In this document: one piece after another, positions 32,987 to 41,658 of the stretch
Numbering within the stretch: position 1 is the first letter of the stretch
Layout of the letters: every line of letters begins with the position of its first letter
From: Gemmatimonadota bacterium
Lineage (GTDB): Bacteria > Gemmatimonadota > Gemmatimonadetes > Gemmatimonadales > GWC2-71-9
Reading direction: 5' to 3'
Assembly (NCBI GenBank): GCA_003222035.1
Contig: QHUS01000053.1
Location: 37,981-91,363, forward strand
DNA length: 53,383 bases
Translations under genes and position numbers: made by a program
Notes under the pieces: generated by a model
Database searches by the model: none
The model's input: the letters and a program-made list of their open reading frames with translations, nothing else
Told to the model about the DNA's origin: nothing

Positions 32987-35239
32987 CTAGCGCCGGCGAC
33001 CGAGCACCGCTTCCAATCGCGCCGAGAGCGCCCGCGCCCTGAACGGTTTGGTGAGAAAGTCGTCCGCGCCCATCTCGAACACGCGCACCTCGTTGTCTTC
33101 GTCGCTCTTCGCGGTCAGCACGATGACCGGGATGTCCGCGGTGGCGGGCCGTGAGCGCAGGTGGGACAGCACGCCATAGCCGTCGAGCCCGGGCATGTTG
33201 AGATCGAGCACGATGATGTCCGGACCGACGCGGTCCACCTGGTCCAGCGCCTGCACGCCGTCGCGCGCCTCGGCGACGATGTAGCCGTCCCGCTCGAGCA
33301 GATCCTTCACCACCTTGCGCAGGCTATCCTCGTCGTCCACCAGCAACACCTTCCGAGCAGGGAGGCCGTGCGGCCCCGAGATACGGGGCGGCTCCGGCTC
33401 CTCCAGGAGCTCGAACCCACCGGCCAGGACCTCGTGCGCCGACCGGCCGTCCGCTTCAGCGACTGCGGTGCCGTGTGCGGACGGATGGGGCAGCGGCACT
33501 CCGCCTTTACCCCTGGTGCGCGGTGCGGCGGGGGGTCCCGAAGCCGGATCGTCGTCGTCGGGGATGTCCACCACCCGCGTCAGCTCGTCCAGGGTCGATT
33601 CGCCTCGCAGCACGTGCTCCAGCCCGGACTCCCACAGCCCCTTCATGCCGCCGCGCCGGGCGGCGCTCGCGATGTGGTCCGCCGTCTCCCCCGCCGCGAT
33701 GCGCCGCTCCACCTCGGGCGTCACCGTCAGAACCTCGACGATCGAAAACCGGCCCCGGTATCCCGTCATGGCGCAGTCGGGACAGCCGGCCGACCGGTAC
33801 AGCGGCGTCCCTTTGGATACCCATTTCTTGACGCGGTCGGGCGGCGCCTCCATCCACACTTCCTTGCACGTGGGGCAGAGCTTGCGCATCAGCCGCTGCG
33901 CCAGCACGCCCCGCAGCGCGGCCGCGATTTTGTACGCCTCGACCCCGATGTCCACCAGCCGGGTGACCGCGTTCGCGGCGTCGTTCGTGTGCAGCGTGGA
34001 CAGCACGAGGTGACCGGTGAGCGACGCCTGGACGGCAATCTGCGCGGTCTCACGGTCCCGGATTTCCCCGACCAGGACCACGTTCGGATCCTGGCGCAGG
34101 ATCGAGCGCAGGGCTGACGCGAACGTGAGCCCGGCCTTCTCCTGGACCTGGACCTGCACGATCCCTTGCATGCGGTATTCGACCGGGTCCTCGACTGTCA
34201 CGATGTTCACGCCCTCGCTCTTGATCAGATTGATGCAGGAGTAGAGCGTCGTGGTCTTCCCGGAGCCGGTCGGGCCCGTGACGAGGATGATGCCTTCGTG
34301 ATTCTCGAGCAGGCGCTTGATTCCCGCGGTCTCGTTGGTGTTAAACCCCAGCGAGTCGAGCGTCTTGACCGTGGCGCGCGCGTCGAGAATCCGGATGACG
34401 ATCTTCTCTCCCAGCGACGCGGGCAGCGTCGAGACCCGCAGGTCGATCGGCTGACCGTTCACCGCGACGCGCGCGCGGCCATCCTGCGGTCGCAACCGGT
34501 CGGCGATGTCCAGCGAAGACATGATCTTGATGCGCGAGATCAGGGGGAGGCCGGCCTGACGCGGGATCTTCATCACTTGCCGCAGCACGCCGTCGATGCG
34601 ATAGCGCACCGCTACCCCGCCCTCTTCCGGCTCGATGTGGATGTCGCTCGAGCGCGCCAGGATGCCTTCCGAGATGATCAGATCCACCAGCCGCACCACC
34701 GGCCGCTGGCTCGCCTCCGCCTCCGACGCCGCGATCTCGTCGGGCGCCTCCTTCAGCTGCACGAGCTCCGTGGACGTCTCGATCCCCTCGAGCAGCTTGT
34801 CGACCGCTTTGTCGGAGCGGTACAACTCCTCCAGCTTCTCGGCGATCCTCGACGGGGCCAGCAGGAGCATCCGGACCTCGCGGGCGGTGGCGAAGGCGAG
34901 CGTCTTCTCCGCGTCGATGTCGAACGGGTTCGCCGTCGCGACCTCCAGGTAGGAATCCGTGGCCTGCAGCGGCACGATCTGGTAGCGGCGCGCGAGCTGC
35001 TCGGGGACCCGCTCCTTCGCGGTCGGATCCATGTCTTGGAGGTTGGCGATGCGCAGTCGGAACCGCGTGGCGAGAGCGGTGAGAATCTGCTCGTCGCTCA
35101 CGATCTTCTGGGCGACGAGCGTCTGCCACAGGGTGGCCGTCGGCGTCGCCTTCTCCCGCAGCTCCGCCAGGAGCTCCGGGGTCAGGACTCCCTCGAGGGA
35201 GTGCACCAGCCATTCATCCGGGAAGTGCGTGTCGGCCAT
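32987..35239 (-). CDS. GspE/PilB-type secretion ATPase fused to a receiver domain
   Basis: 750 residues. N-terminal GspE-N-like domain (~1-150: LWQTLVAQKIVSDEQILTALATRFRLRIANLQD), then the hexameric ATPase with SDIHIEPEEGGVAVRYRIDGVL, Walker A TGPTGSGKTT, Asp box EDPVEY, VGEIRDRETAQIAV (Walker B) and STLHTNDAANAV (His box). The zinc-binding CPTC-CPDC pair (about residues 465 and 495) is present. A charged linker (~570-625) leads to a C-terminal receiver (VLLVDDEDSLRKVVKDLL, IIVLDLNMPGLDG, VLTAKS, FLTKPF). Powers a type II or type IV pilus machine; no other T2S or pilus gene is nearby. Confidence 0.92.
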   Translation of the reverse strand: MADTHFPDEWLVHSLEGVLTPELLAELREKATPTATLWQTLVAQKIVSDEQILTALATRFRLRIANLQDMDPTAKERVPEQLARRYQIVPLQATDSYLEVATANPFDIDAEKTLAFATAREVRMLLLAPSRIAEKLEELYRSDKAVDKLLEGIETSTELVQLKEAPDEIAASEAEASQRPVVRLVDLIISEGILARSSDIHIEPEEGGVAVRYRIDGVLRQVMKIPRQAGLPLISRIKIMSSLDIADRLRPQDGRARVAVNGQPIDLRVSTLPASLGEKIVIRILDARATVKTLDSLGFNTNETAGIKRLLENHEGIILVTGPTGSGKTTTLYSCINLIKSEGVNIVTVEDPVEYRMQGIVQVQVQEKAGLTFASALRSILRQDPNVVLVGEIRDRETAQIAVQASLTGHLVLSTLHTNDAANAVTRLVDIGVEAYKIAAALRGVLAQRLMRKLCPTCKEVWMEAPPDRVKKWVSKGTPLYRSAGCPDCAMTGYRGRFSIVEVLTVTPEVERRIAAGETADHIASAARRGGMKGLWESGLEHVLRGESTLDELTRVVDIPDDDDPASGPPAAPRTRGKGGVPLPHPSAHGTAVAEADGRSAHEVLAGGFELLEEPEPPRISGPHGLPARKVLLVDDEDSLRKVVKDLLERDGYIVAEARDGVQALDQVDRVGPDIIVLDLNMPGLDGYGVLSHLRSRPATADIPVIVLTAKSDEDNEVRVFEMGADDFLTKPFRARALSARLEAVLGRRR

Positions 35240-35283
35240 GCGGCTCCCCTAAGGTATGTCAGCGGAGGAGGTTGGTGAAGGTT

Positions 35284-35339
35284 GTGGAGGACGGTGGGGG
35301 TTGGTGGAGGCCAATCTCGACACCTCCACCGTCCTCCAC
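35284..35339. repeat. Long-loop inverted repeat upstream of gspE-like gene
   Basis: Perfect 14-bp arms GTGGAGGACGGTGG (35284-35297) and CCACCGTCCTCCAC (35326-35339) enclose 28 bases. It lies between the stop of the outer-membrane gene and the gspE-like start on the minus strand. The surrounding DNA repeats GGTTGGTG and TGGAGG. It could be a terminator or an mRNA-stabilising stem. Confidence 0.6.
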
Positions 35340-35357
35340 CGACCTCCCCGACCTGCT

Positions 35358-37418
35358 TTACAGTATCCCCCAGAAATCCCGCGTCACGTCGAACGTGACC
35401 ACCACCGCGTGCGTAGCGGTGCCGTAGCCGGCGTCCCACCGGAACACGCCCAGCCATTCGAAGCCGATGCCGAGCGTGGTACGGGTTCCGGAGGCCGCGA
35501 CCCACGGCGTGCCCGCCACGGGATGCGCGGACCACCCGCAGGCGACATACGGCGCGACGGTGAGCACGCGCGGCGTCCGCGCATAGGTGCCGACGCCAAG
35601 CGAGAGGAACGGCACGGGCACACGCCACTCGAGGTGCACGAGCGCGACGTTGCGGCCGCCCCATGCCCGGAACGGGTCGCCGAGCAGCGTGCCGCGCCCC
35701 CCGAGCACGAATGCACGATGCGCGGGCAGGTCCGCGCTGGCGACCCCGCCCTGGGCGCGCACCAGCAGACGCGTGGCGCCGGCGGGGAACAGCACGTGCC
35801 CGTTGCCGGAGAGCCGCACGTAGGTCGCCCCGCCGTCCACGCGGCCGCCTTCGAGCACGGTCTCGAGGTGCAGATCGCGGCGCACCGCGAACCCCTCGCT
35901 CCGCCGTTCGAAGGCGAGCTGGCCCAGGTCCACTCCCACTCCTCCGAGCGGAGGATTCCAGCGGAACGTGCCGTTCGCGGGCGTCGCCGCCACCTCCATC
36001 GAGCCGATCGACTCGCGCCCCCCGCTCAGCCGCCATTCACCGCGCACCCCGACGCCGTGGCGGTACGTCACGCGCCCGCCCTCCGCCAGGTAATAGTCTC
36101 CGTAGTCGCGCCCGAACTCCTGCGAGGTGATCGAATTGAAGAGCGGAGAAATGACCGGATAGTCGCCGACGTCGCGCACCTCGCGGTACACGCTGAGCTC
36201 CACAGACCTGCGTCCCCGCCGATCGACGGCGCTGAGGGCGCCCTTGGCGCGATCGTCGGCGAAGCCGTAGCTCGCGCGTGCTCGCAGCTCGCGGCGCTCG
36301 CCCCCACTCCGCAGGACGATCCCGGCGCCCAATGCCAACCCCTCCACCCGATTGGAATGCACGATGTCCGAGACACCTCGCACCCCCAGACGGCGGGCCT
36401 TCAGCCCCGTCAGCGCGCGACGTCCGGCGATCTCCTCCACCTCGGTGCGAACGCGCTCGAGATCGTTCTGGCGCACCGGTTCCGCGACGCCCTGGATCGC
36501 CGTGGCGAGGGGCTCGTGCCACGGGAAGGAGTCGCGCTCAGCCTTCGGCAGGAACGTGATCTCGTCCCCCGCGAACCAGCTCTGTGCCAACCCGAGGTTG
36601 AGCTCGTAGTCGTCGATCTCCCACCGGGCGCGGATGATGCCACGCACCGGGACGTCGAGCCAGGTCGCGCGCCGGCGGATCTCGATCTCCTGGCGGTAGG
36701 GCAGCCAGTACCGCCGCTCCCACAGCGCGTTGTCGAGCACGATGCTCACGTCCTCGAGCTCGGGGTCGAGGTACGCGCGGGGCGTGAAGTTGAACGCCAT
36801 CCGCACCAGATCGGCGGTCTCGACGTCCAGGTACAAGGTCCCCACGATGCGCGGCAGGGTGAAGTCGCGGGGCCGCACGCGTAGCGCCACCACCCGCACC
36901 TCCCGCTCGGGAAGCGTGATGTCCGTCGTGTCGCCGAGCGCGAAGTCGTAGATGTCGGTCCCGGCGGGCGTGAGGGGGTGCGGCACGTCGCGCACCTCGT
37001 CGCCCTCGCCGAGGCGTATGGCGGCGCCGAAGTTGTTCTGGATGATGCCGAGGTGGTCGCGATGATAGTTGATGTCGGTGGGGAGCTGCGCCTGGTCCCG
37101 CCAGCCGATCACGCGCTGCTTGCTGCTCGCCGGGGCCCTCCAGTACACTTCCAGCTCCAGCTGGTCGGCCTTGATGAGGCGTGGCGGATCGGCCAACCCC
37201 TGACCGAACGCCCCCAGGAAGAAGAGGAACCCGTGGGCCTGGGCTTTGTAGTCGTGCAGCGAGGAGTCGGCCACCGCGCCGCTGCGCCGCAGGACGGCGC
37301 GCCGCGCCAGGGCGAGCGCCGCATCCGAGTTCCACGTCTGGGCGGCCGCGACGGAGGGGGAGGGGGGAAGCGCCGCGATGGCGGACGCGCCAACGGCGAG
37401 GGCGGCGAGACGGTGCAT
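35358..37418 (-). CDS. Outer-membrane protein with Omp85/BamA-like barrel end
   Basis: 686 residues, signal peptide ending VAAAQ. Residues ~25-330 are a periplasmic part with DITLPEREVRVVALRVRPRDFTLPRIVGTLYLDVETADLVRMAFNFTP, resembling the DUF5686 region of large outer-membrane proteins. The C-terminal half is barrel strands with VLGGRGTLLGDPFRAWGGRNVALVHLEWRVPVPFL, a clear echo of the Omp85/surface-antigen RGF region, then a final strand FDVTRDFWGIL. Unlike BamA no POTRA repeats are seen, so assembly of outer-membrane proteins is not implied. Divergent from trpE, 26 bases between starts. Confidence 0.75.
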   Translation of the reverse strand: MHRLAALAVGASAIAALPPSPSVAAAQTWNSDAALALARRAVLRRSGAVADSSLHDYKAQAHGFLFFLGAFGQGLADPPRLIKADQLELEVYWRAPASSKQRVIGWRDQAQLPTDINYHRDHLGIIQNNFGAAIRLGEGDEVRDVPHPLTPAGTDIYDFALGDTTDITLPEREVRVVALRVRPRDFTLPRIVGTLYLDVETADLVRMAFNFTPRAYLDPELEDVSIVLDNALWERRYWLPYRQEIEIRRRATWLDVPVRGIIRARWEIDDYELNLGLAQSWFAGDEITFLPKAERDSFPWHEPLATAIQGVAEPVRQNDLERVRTEVEEIAGRRALTGLKARRLGVRGVSDIVHSNRVEGLALGAGIVLRSGGERRELRARASYGFADDRAKGALSAVDRRGRRSVELSVYREVRDVGDYPVISPLFNSITSQEFGRDYGDYYLAEGGRVTYRHGVGVRGEWRLSGGRESIGSMEVAATPANGTFRWNPPLGGVGVDLGQLAFERRSEGFAVRRDLHLETVLEGGRVDGGATYVRLSGNGHVLFPAGATRLLVRAQGGVASADLPAHRAFVLGGRGTLLGDPFRAWGGRNVALVHLEWRVPVPFLSLGVGTYARTPRVLTVAPYVACGWSAHPVAGTPWVAASGTRTTLGIGFEWLGVFRWDAGYGTATHAVVVTFDVTRDFWGIL

Positions 37419-37444
37419 GCTCCGTGTACCCCGCTGGGTGGCCG

Positions 37445-38959
37445 ATGAGCGACGCGCGCAGTGACTTCCTCGCCCGCGCCCAGCGGGGGCCCGGTATGGT
37501 CCCCGTGCTGCGGGAGGTGGTGCTCGACGGCGACACGGCGCTCGCGGCGTTCGTGAAGGTCGCCCGGCCGCCGTTCGCGTTCCTTCTCGAATCGGTGGTG
37601 GGCGGCGAGCGGTGGGCGCGCTACACCTTTCTCGGCACCGAGCCGCGCGAGGTGTGGCGCTATCGCGCCCGCACGGTCGAGCGCTGGACCAAGGCCACGG
37701 GCTGGGACGCCGCGGGCGACACGGAGGACCCGATCGGCCACCTCGCCCAGCGCATGCGCGCCTTGCCGGCGGCGCCCCCCCTTCCCCTCCCTCCCATGCA
37801 CGGACTGCCGCGCTTCACCGGTGGCGCCGTGGGTTACCTCGGCTACGATCTGGTGCGCACGGTCGAGCGCCTCGCGCATCCGCCGGCCGACACGCTCGAC
37901 GTGCCCGACGCCGTGATGATGATCGCCGACACGCTCGTCATCATCGACAATCTGTTCGGTCGCGCGATCGTGGTGGCGAACGTCGAGGTGGCCCCACGGG
38001 CGGGGGCGGCGGAGCGGCTGCGGTTGTACGACGCGGCGGAAGCGCGCCTCGAGGAGGTCGTTACCCGGCTGCGCGGCCGGCACGACCTGACCCCGCTGGC
38101 GTTGCGGAACGGCCTGCCGCCCGTCTCCGCCCGGTCACGCTACCCACGAGAAGCGTTCGAGCGTGACGTCGCGCGCGTACTCGAGTACGTCAAGGCGGGG
38201 GACACGTTCCAGACGGTGCTGTCGCGTCGTCAGGAGGTGCTCGGTGCCGTGGATCCCCTGCTCTTGTATCGCTACCTGCGCGCGCTGAATCCCGCGCCGT
38301 ACCTGTTCTACCTGGCGCTCGACGACAGCACCCTCGTGGGCAGCTCGCCAGAGGTGCTCGTGCGAGTGGAAGGTGGCGAAGTCACGGTGCGGCCGATCGC
38401 CGGCACGCGCCCCCGCGGGCGCACGCGCGAGGACGACGAGGCGTTCGCCCAGCAGCTCCTCGCCGATGAGAAGGAGCGCGCCGAGCACATGATGCTCGTG
38501 GACCTGGGGCGGAACGACGTGGGCCGGGTGGCGCGCTTTGGCAGCGTGCGCGTCACGGACCTCCTCACGATCGAGCGCTATTCCCACGTGCAGCACCTGG
38601 TGAGCGAGGTGCGAGGGCAGTTGCGGGAGGGCTACGACGCGCTCGACGTCTTCAAGGCCTGCTTCCCCGCAGGCACGGTCACGGGCGCGCCGAAGGTCCG
38701 CGCCATGCAGATCATCGACGAGCTCGAGCCGGAGCGGCGTGGCCCGTACGCCGGCGCGGTCGGTTACGTCGGTTGGGGCGCGGCGAATCTCGACACCGCC
38801 ATCGCGATCCGTTGCGCGCTGGTGCGCCCGGACCGCGTCGTGGTGCAGGCGGGCGCCGGCATCGTGGCCGATTCCGATCCGGCGCGTGAGTTCGAGGAAA
38901 CGGAGGCCAAGGCCCAAGCGGTGCTGCGAGCCCTGGCCCTGGCGAAAGCCCGTGACTGA
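37445..38959 (+). CDS. trpE: Anthranilate synthase component I
   Basis: 504 residues from ATG at 37445. The N-terminal domain carries the tryptophan feedback region ([21 protein letters not shown], the LLES motif). The chorismate-binding domain has [105 protein letters not shown] and RTALV-like [27 protein letters not shown]. It makes anthranilate from chorismate with TrpG, not encoded nearby, so trp genes seem scattered. PabB is the alternative, but the LLES region favours TrpE. A Pro-rich stretch ([14 protein letters not shown]) lies in the N-terminal domain. Confidence 0.93.
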   Translation: MSDARSDFLARAQRGPGMVPVLREVVLDGDTALAAFVKVARPPFAFLLESVVGGERWARYTFLGTEPREVWRYRARTVERWTKATGWDAAGDTEDPIGHLAQRMRALPAAPPLPLPPMHGLPRFTGGAVGYLGYDLVRTVERLAHPPADTLDVPDAVMMIADTLVIIDNLFGRAIVVANVEVAPRAGAAERLRLYDAAEARLEEVVTRLRGRHDLTPLALRNGLPPVSARSRYPREAFERDVARVLEYVKAGDTFQTVLSRRQEVLGAVDPLLLYRYLRALNPAPYLFYLALDDSTLVGSSPEVLVRVEGGEVTVRPIAGTRPRGRTREDDEAFAQQLLADEKERAEHMMLVDLGRNDVGRVARFGSVRVTDLLTIERYSHVQHLVSEVRGQLREGYDALDVFKACFPAGTVTGAPKVRAMQIIDELEPERRGPYAGAVGYVGWGAANLDTAIAIRCALVRPDRVVVQAGAGIVADSDPAREFEETEAKAQAVLRALALAKARD

Positions 38960-38989
38960 TCGGCGTCTCGGCGTCTATATTTGCCGCTT

Positions 38990-40609
38990 GTGTTCAAGCT
39001 GCTGAGTACGACGGGCGAGCAATCGATCGATCTGCAGCCCGATCGCACTATCGTGGTCGGACGCGCCGTGACCAGCGACGTGCCCATCTACGACCCCACC
39101 ATCTCACGCCGGCACGCCGAGCTCTCCCTGACCGATGGGGGCGTGCGGGTCAAGGACGTGGGCTCGTCCAACGGCACCTTCCTGAACGGCGCTCGTATCG
39201 GCGAGGCCACCGCCACCGAAAACGACGTCATCACGTTCGGCAAGGTGGCGTTCCGCGTGAAGGAGGTCACCACCCCGGCCGCGCGGCCGCAGGTCGTGCC
39301 CCCCCCGGTGTCCGCCGAGTTCGTCGGCGCGAAAGCGGCGGGGGGCACCATCGTCCGCCAGCTCCCGGTGAGCGTGTCGGGCGGCGTGCCCGCGATCGTG
39401 ACTGCGACACCGTCCGGCGCGTCACACCTCAAGGTCACCGCCAAGTCGCTCGAGGAACTGCGGGAGAAGAAGCTCGAGCTGTTGCTCGAGATCTCGAAGG
39501 AACTCTCGAAGCAGCAGGAGCTGGACCGCCTGCTCGACAAAGTGGTCGAGTTCACGTTCCAGGTGATGAACGTGGATCGGGTATCCATCCTGCTGCTGGA
39601 GGAGACGTCCGGGGAGCTCGTGCCGCGCATTTCGCGCGCGCGGACGGAGCAGTCCTCGGCCTCGAAGCACGTCCCGCAGTCGATCGCGCGCATGGTCGTG
39701 GAGGGCCGGGTCGCCATTCTGTCCGACAACACCGCCGCCGACGAGCGGTTCAAGGGGAAGTCCATTCTCATCCAGAGCGTGCGCAGCGCCATGTGCACGC
39801 CGCTCATGGGGACGGACCAGAAGGTCCTGGGCATCCTGTACGTGGACAACCTCACCGCGACGCACTCGTTTTCGGACGACGACCTGAAGTTCCTGATCGC
39901 GTTCGGCTCGCTCGCCGCAGTCGCGATCGAGAACTCGCAGCGCTCCGAGCGGCTGCGGCGCGAAGCCCTGGTCCTGTCGAACTTCCAGCGGTACTTCTCC
40001 CCCAACATCGCCCAGGTCATCGCGCAGCAGCAGGACGCCGGCCGGCTCCCGAGCGAGAAGCGGCCCGTCGTGATCTTCTTCTCGGACATTCGCGGCTTCA
40101 CCCCGATGTCGGAGACGATGAGTCCCGACGACATCGCGACGCTCCTGACCGAGTACTTCACCGAGATGGTGGAGCTCGTGTTCGAGCACGGCGGCACGCT
40201 CGACAAGTTCATGGGGGACGCGATCATGGCGCTCTGGGGCGCGCCCATGGCGCACGAGGACGATGCCGACCGCGCCATGCGCTGCGCGCTCGATCAGCTC
40301 GCGGCCCTCGAGCGCCTCAACAACAAATGGAAGGAACAGGGGCGGTCCGAGCTCGGCATCGGTATCGGCATCAATTTCGGCGAGGTGTTCGCCGGCAACG
40401 TCGGGTCGGACCGGCGGCTCGAGTACACCGTGATCGGCGACGCCGTGAACACGGCGAAGCGCCTCTGCGACACCGCCGGCCGGAACGAGATTCTGATCTC
40501 GGAGCCGTTTCACCAACAGCTGAAACAGTCCCCGACGGTGGAAGCGCTCGATCCGATTCAGGTCAAAGGGAAATCGAAAAAGCTGCCGGTCTACCGGGTG
40601 AACCGGTAG
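38990..40609 (+). CDS. FHA-GAF class III adenylate cyclase
   Basis: 539 residues; GTG at 38990 (TTG at 38981 is also possible). TATATT lies 9 bases before the GTG, so the message may be leaderless. FHA domain (~1-85: VVGRAVTSDVPIYDPTISRRHAEL, DVGSSNGTFLNG) binds phosphothreonine peptides. GAF domain (~150-310) senses a small ligand. Cyclase domain (~345-510) has FFSDIRGFTPMSE and MGDAIMAL with the two metal Asp, DKFMGD Lys and YTVIGDAVNTAKRL with the Asp of the adenine pocket and the transition-state Asn/Arg. Likely makes cAMP; a Crp/Fnr-family regulator lies at 15.4 kb. Last 19 bases overlap the convergent maf gene. Confidence 0.93.
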   Translation: MFKLLSTTGEQSIDLQPDRTIVVGRAVTSDVPIYDPTISRRHAELSLTDGGVRVKDVGSSNGTFLNGARIGEATATENDVITFGKVAFRVKEVTTPAARPQVVPPPVSAEFVGAKAAGGTIVRQLPVSVSGGVPAIVTATPSGASHLKVTAKSLEELREKKLELLLEISKELSKQQELDRLLDKVVEFTFQVMNVDRVSILLLEETSGELVPRISRARTEQSSASKHVPQSIARMVVEGRVAILSDNTAADERFKGKSILIQSVRSAMCTPLMGTDQKVLGILYVDNLTATHSFSDDDLKFLIAFGSLAAVAIENSQRSERLRREALVLSNFQRYFSPNIAQVIAQQQDAGRLPSEKRPVVIFFSDIRGFTPMSETMSPDDIATLLTEYFTEMVELVFEHGGTLDKFMGDAIMALWGAPMAHEDDADRAMRCALDQLAALERLNNKWKEQGRSELGIGIGINFGEVFAGNVGSDRRLEYTVIGDAVNTAKRLCDTAGRNEILISEPFHQQLKQSPTVEALDPIQVKGKSKKLPVYRVNR

Positions 40610-41163
40610 GGCACGCCGAAGCGCTCGAGCAGCTCGAGCGCGAGCCGGATGGGCAGACCCATCACACCGAAGAAATCGCCCCGAATCCCCTCGACGAGCG
40701 CGGCGCCCTTGCCCTGAATTGCGTACGCGCCGGCCTTGTCGAGCGGCTCGCCCGTGGCGACGTACGCGACGATTTGTGCGTCCGAGAGCGCTCGGAAGGT
40801 CACGTCGGTTACGTCGAGCTCGTGCTCGACGCGTCCGTCCTGGGCCACCGCCACCGCCGTCATCACCTGGTGCTTGCGACCTTCGAGCTGCCGCAGCATC
40901 TCCGCGGCCGCCTCCGCGCTCGCCGGCTTTTCGAAGATCGTGCCGCGCATCACCACGGTCGTATCGGCCGCGAGCACCACCGCCCCGCGCTCGTGCGCCG
41001 CCACCGTCGCCGCCTTCGCGCGGGCGAGCCGCGTGACGTACCCCTCGGGGAGCTCCGAGGCCTCGCGCGACTCGTCCACGTTCGGAGCCACCACGCGGAA
41101 CGGTAGTCCGAGCATCTCGAGCAGCTGGCGCCGCCGCGGGCTGCCGCTGGCGAGGACGATCAT
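40591..41163 (-). CDS. maf: Maf-like nucleotide pyrophosphatase
   Basis: 190 residues; ATG overlaps the dtd stop (ATGA). Family motifs: IVLASGSPRRRQLLEMLGLPF, VDES, RLARAKAATVA, VVLAADTTVVMRGTIFEKPASAEAAAEMLRQLEGRKHQVMTAVAV, YVATGEPLDKAGAYAIQGKGAALVEGIRGDFFGVMGLPI. It hydrolyses non-canonical nucleoside triphosphates, or dTTP/UTP, and members are linked to septum arrest. Last gene of the glmM-glmS-dtd-maf unit, each step overlapping or within 20 bases. Cannot distinguish YhdE from YceF subtype with certainty. Confidence 0.94.
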   Translation of the reverse strand: MIVLASGSPRRRQLLEMLGLPFRVVAPNVDESREASELPEGYVTRLARAKAATVAAHERGAVVLAADTTVVMRGTIFEKPASAEAAAEMLRQLEGRKHQVMTAVAVAQDGRVEHELDVTDVTFRALSDAQIVAYVATGEPLDKAGAYAIQGKGAALVEGIRGDFFGVMGLPIRLALELLERFGVPYRFTR

Positions 41164-41639
41164 TTCTCGAGGATCAGGGTCACCGGTCCATCGTTCACCA
41201 ACTCCACCTCCATCATGGCTCCAAACTCTCCCGTCGCGACCTGCACGCCGCCCCCCCCCCTCGCCCCCGCTCCCGCCCCCCGCTCCCGGAGCAGCGCCAC
41301 GAACCGCTCGTATAACGGAATCGCGATCTCGGGCGGTGCCGCATCGATGAAGCTCGGGCGCCGGCCCTTCTGCACGTCGCCGTACAGCGTGAATTGCGAC
41401 ACGACCAACACGCCGCCCCCTCCCCCGGGGGGCACGTCCGCCAGCGCGAGGTTCATCTTCCCCTCCGGGTCGCTGAACACGCGCAGACCGAGCACTTTGT
41501 CCGCCATCCAGCCGAGCGTGTCCTCGGTATCGGACCGGTGGAAGCCCGCGAGGAGCAACAACCCCACCCCGATCGCTCCCACCGTCTTCCCGTCGATCCG
41601 TACCGCGGCGCGCGATACGCGCTGCAGGACCACCCTCAC
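41160..41639 (-). CDS. dtd: D-aminoacyl-tRNA deacylase
   Basis: 159 residues. The Dtd signatures SQFTLYGD and ELVNDGPVTLILE (Gly-Pro motif) are present, with VLQRVSRAAVRIDGKTVGAIGVGLLLLAGF at the start. It removes D-amino acids wrongly attached to tRNA. Two loops are expanded by Gly-rich coding: PPGGGGGVL before SQFTLYG and RGAGAGARGGGGVQVATG before FGAMM; both correspond to runs of C on the plus strand (a run of ten C near 41250). Normal length is about 145 residues. 19 bases after glmS, 4-base overlap with maf. Confidence 0.95.
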   Translation of the reverse strand: MRVVLQRVSRAAVRIDGKTVGAIGVGLLLLAGFHRSDTEDTLGWMADKVLGLRVFSDPEGKMNLALADVPPGGGGGVLVVSQFTLYGDVQKGRRPSFIDAAPPEIAIPLYERFVALLRERGAGAGARGGGGVQVATGEFGAMMEVELVNDGPVTLILEK

Positions 41640-41658
41640 AGCGCCCCGCCACGCCCGA

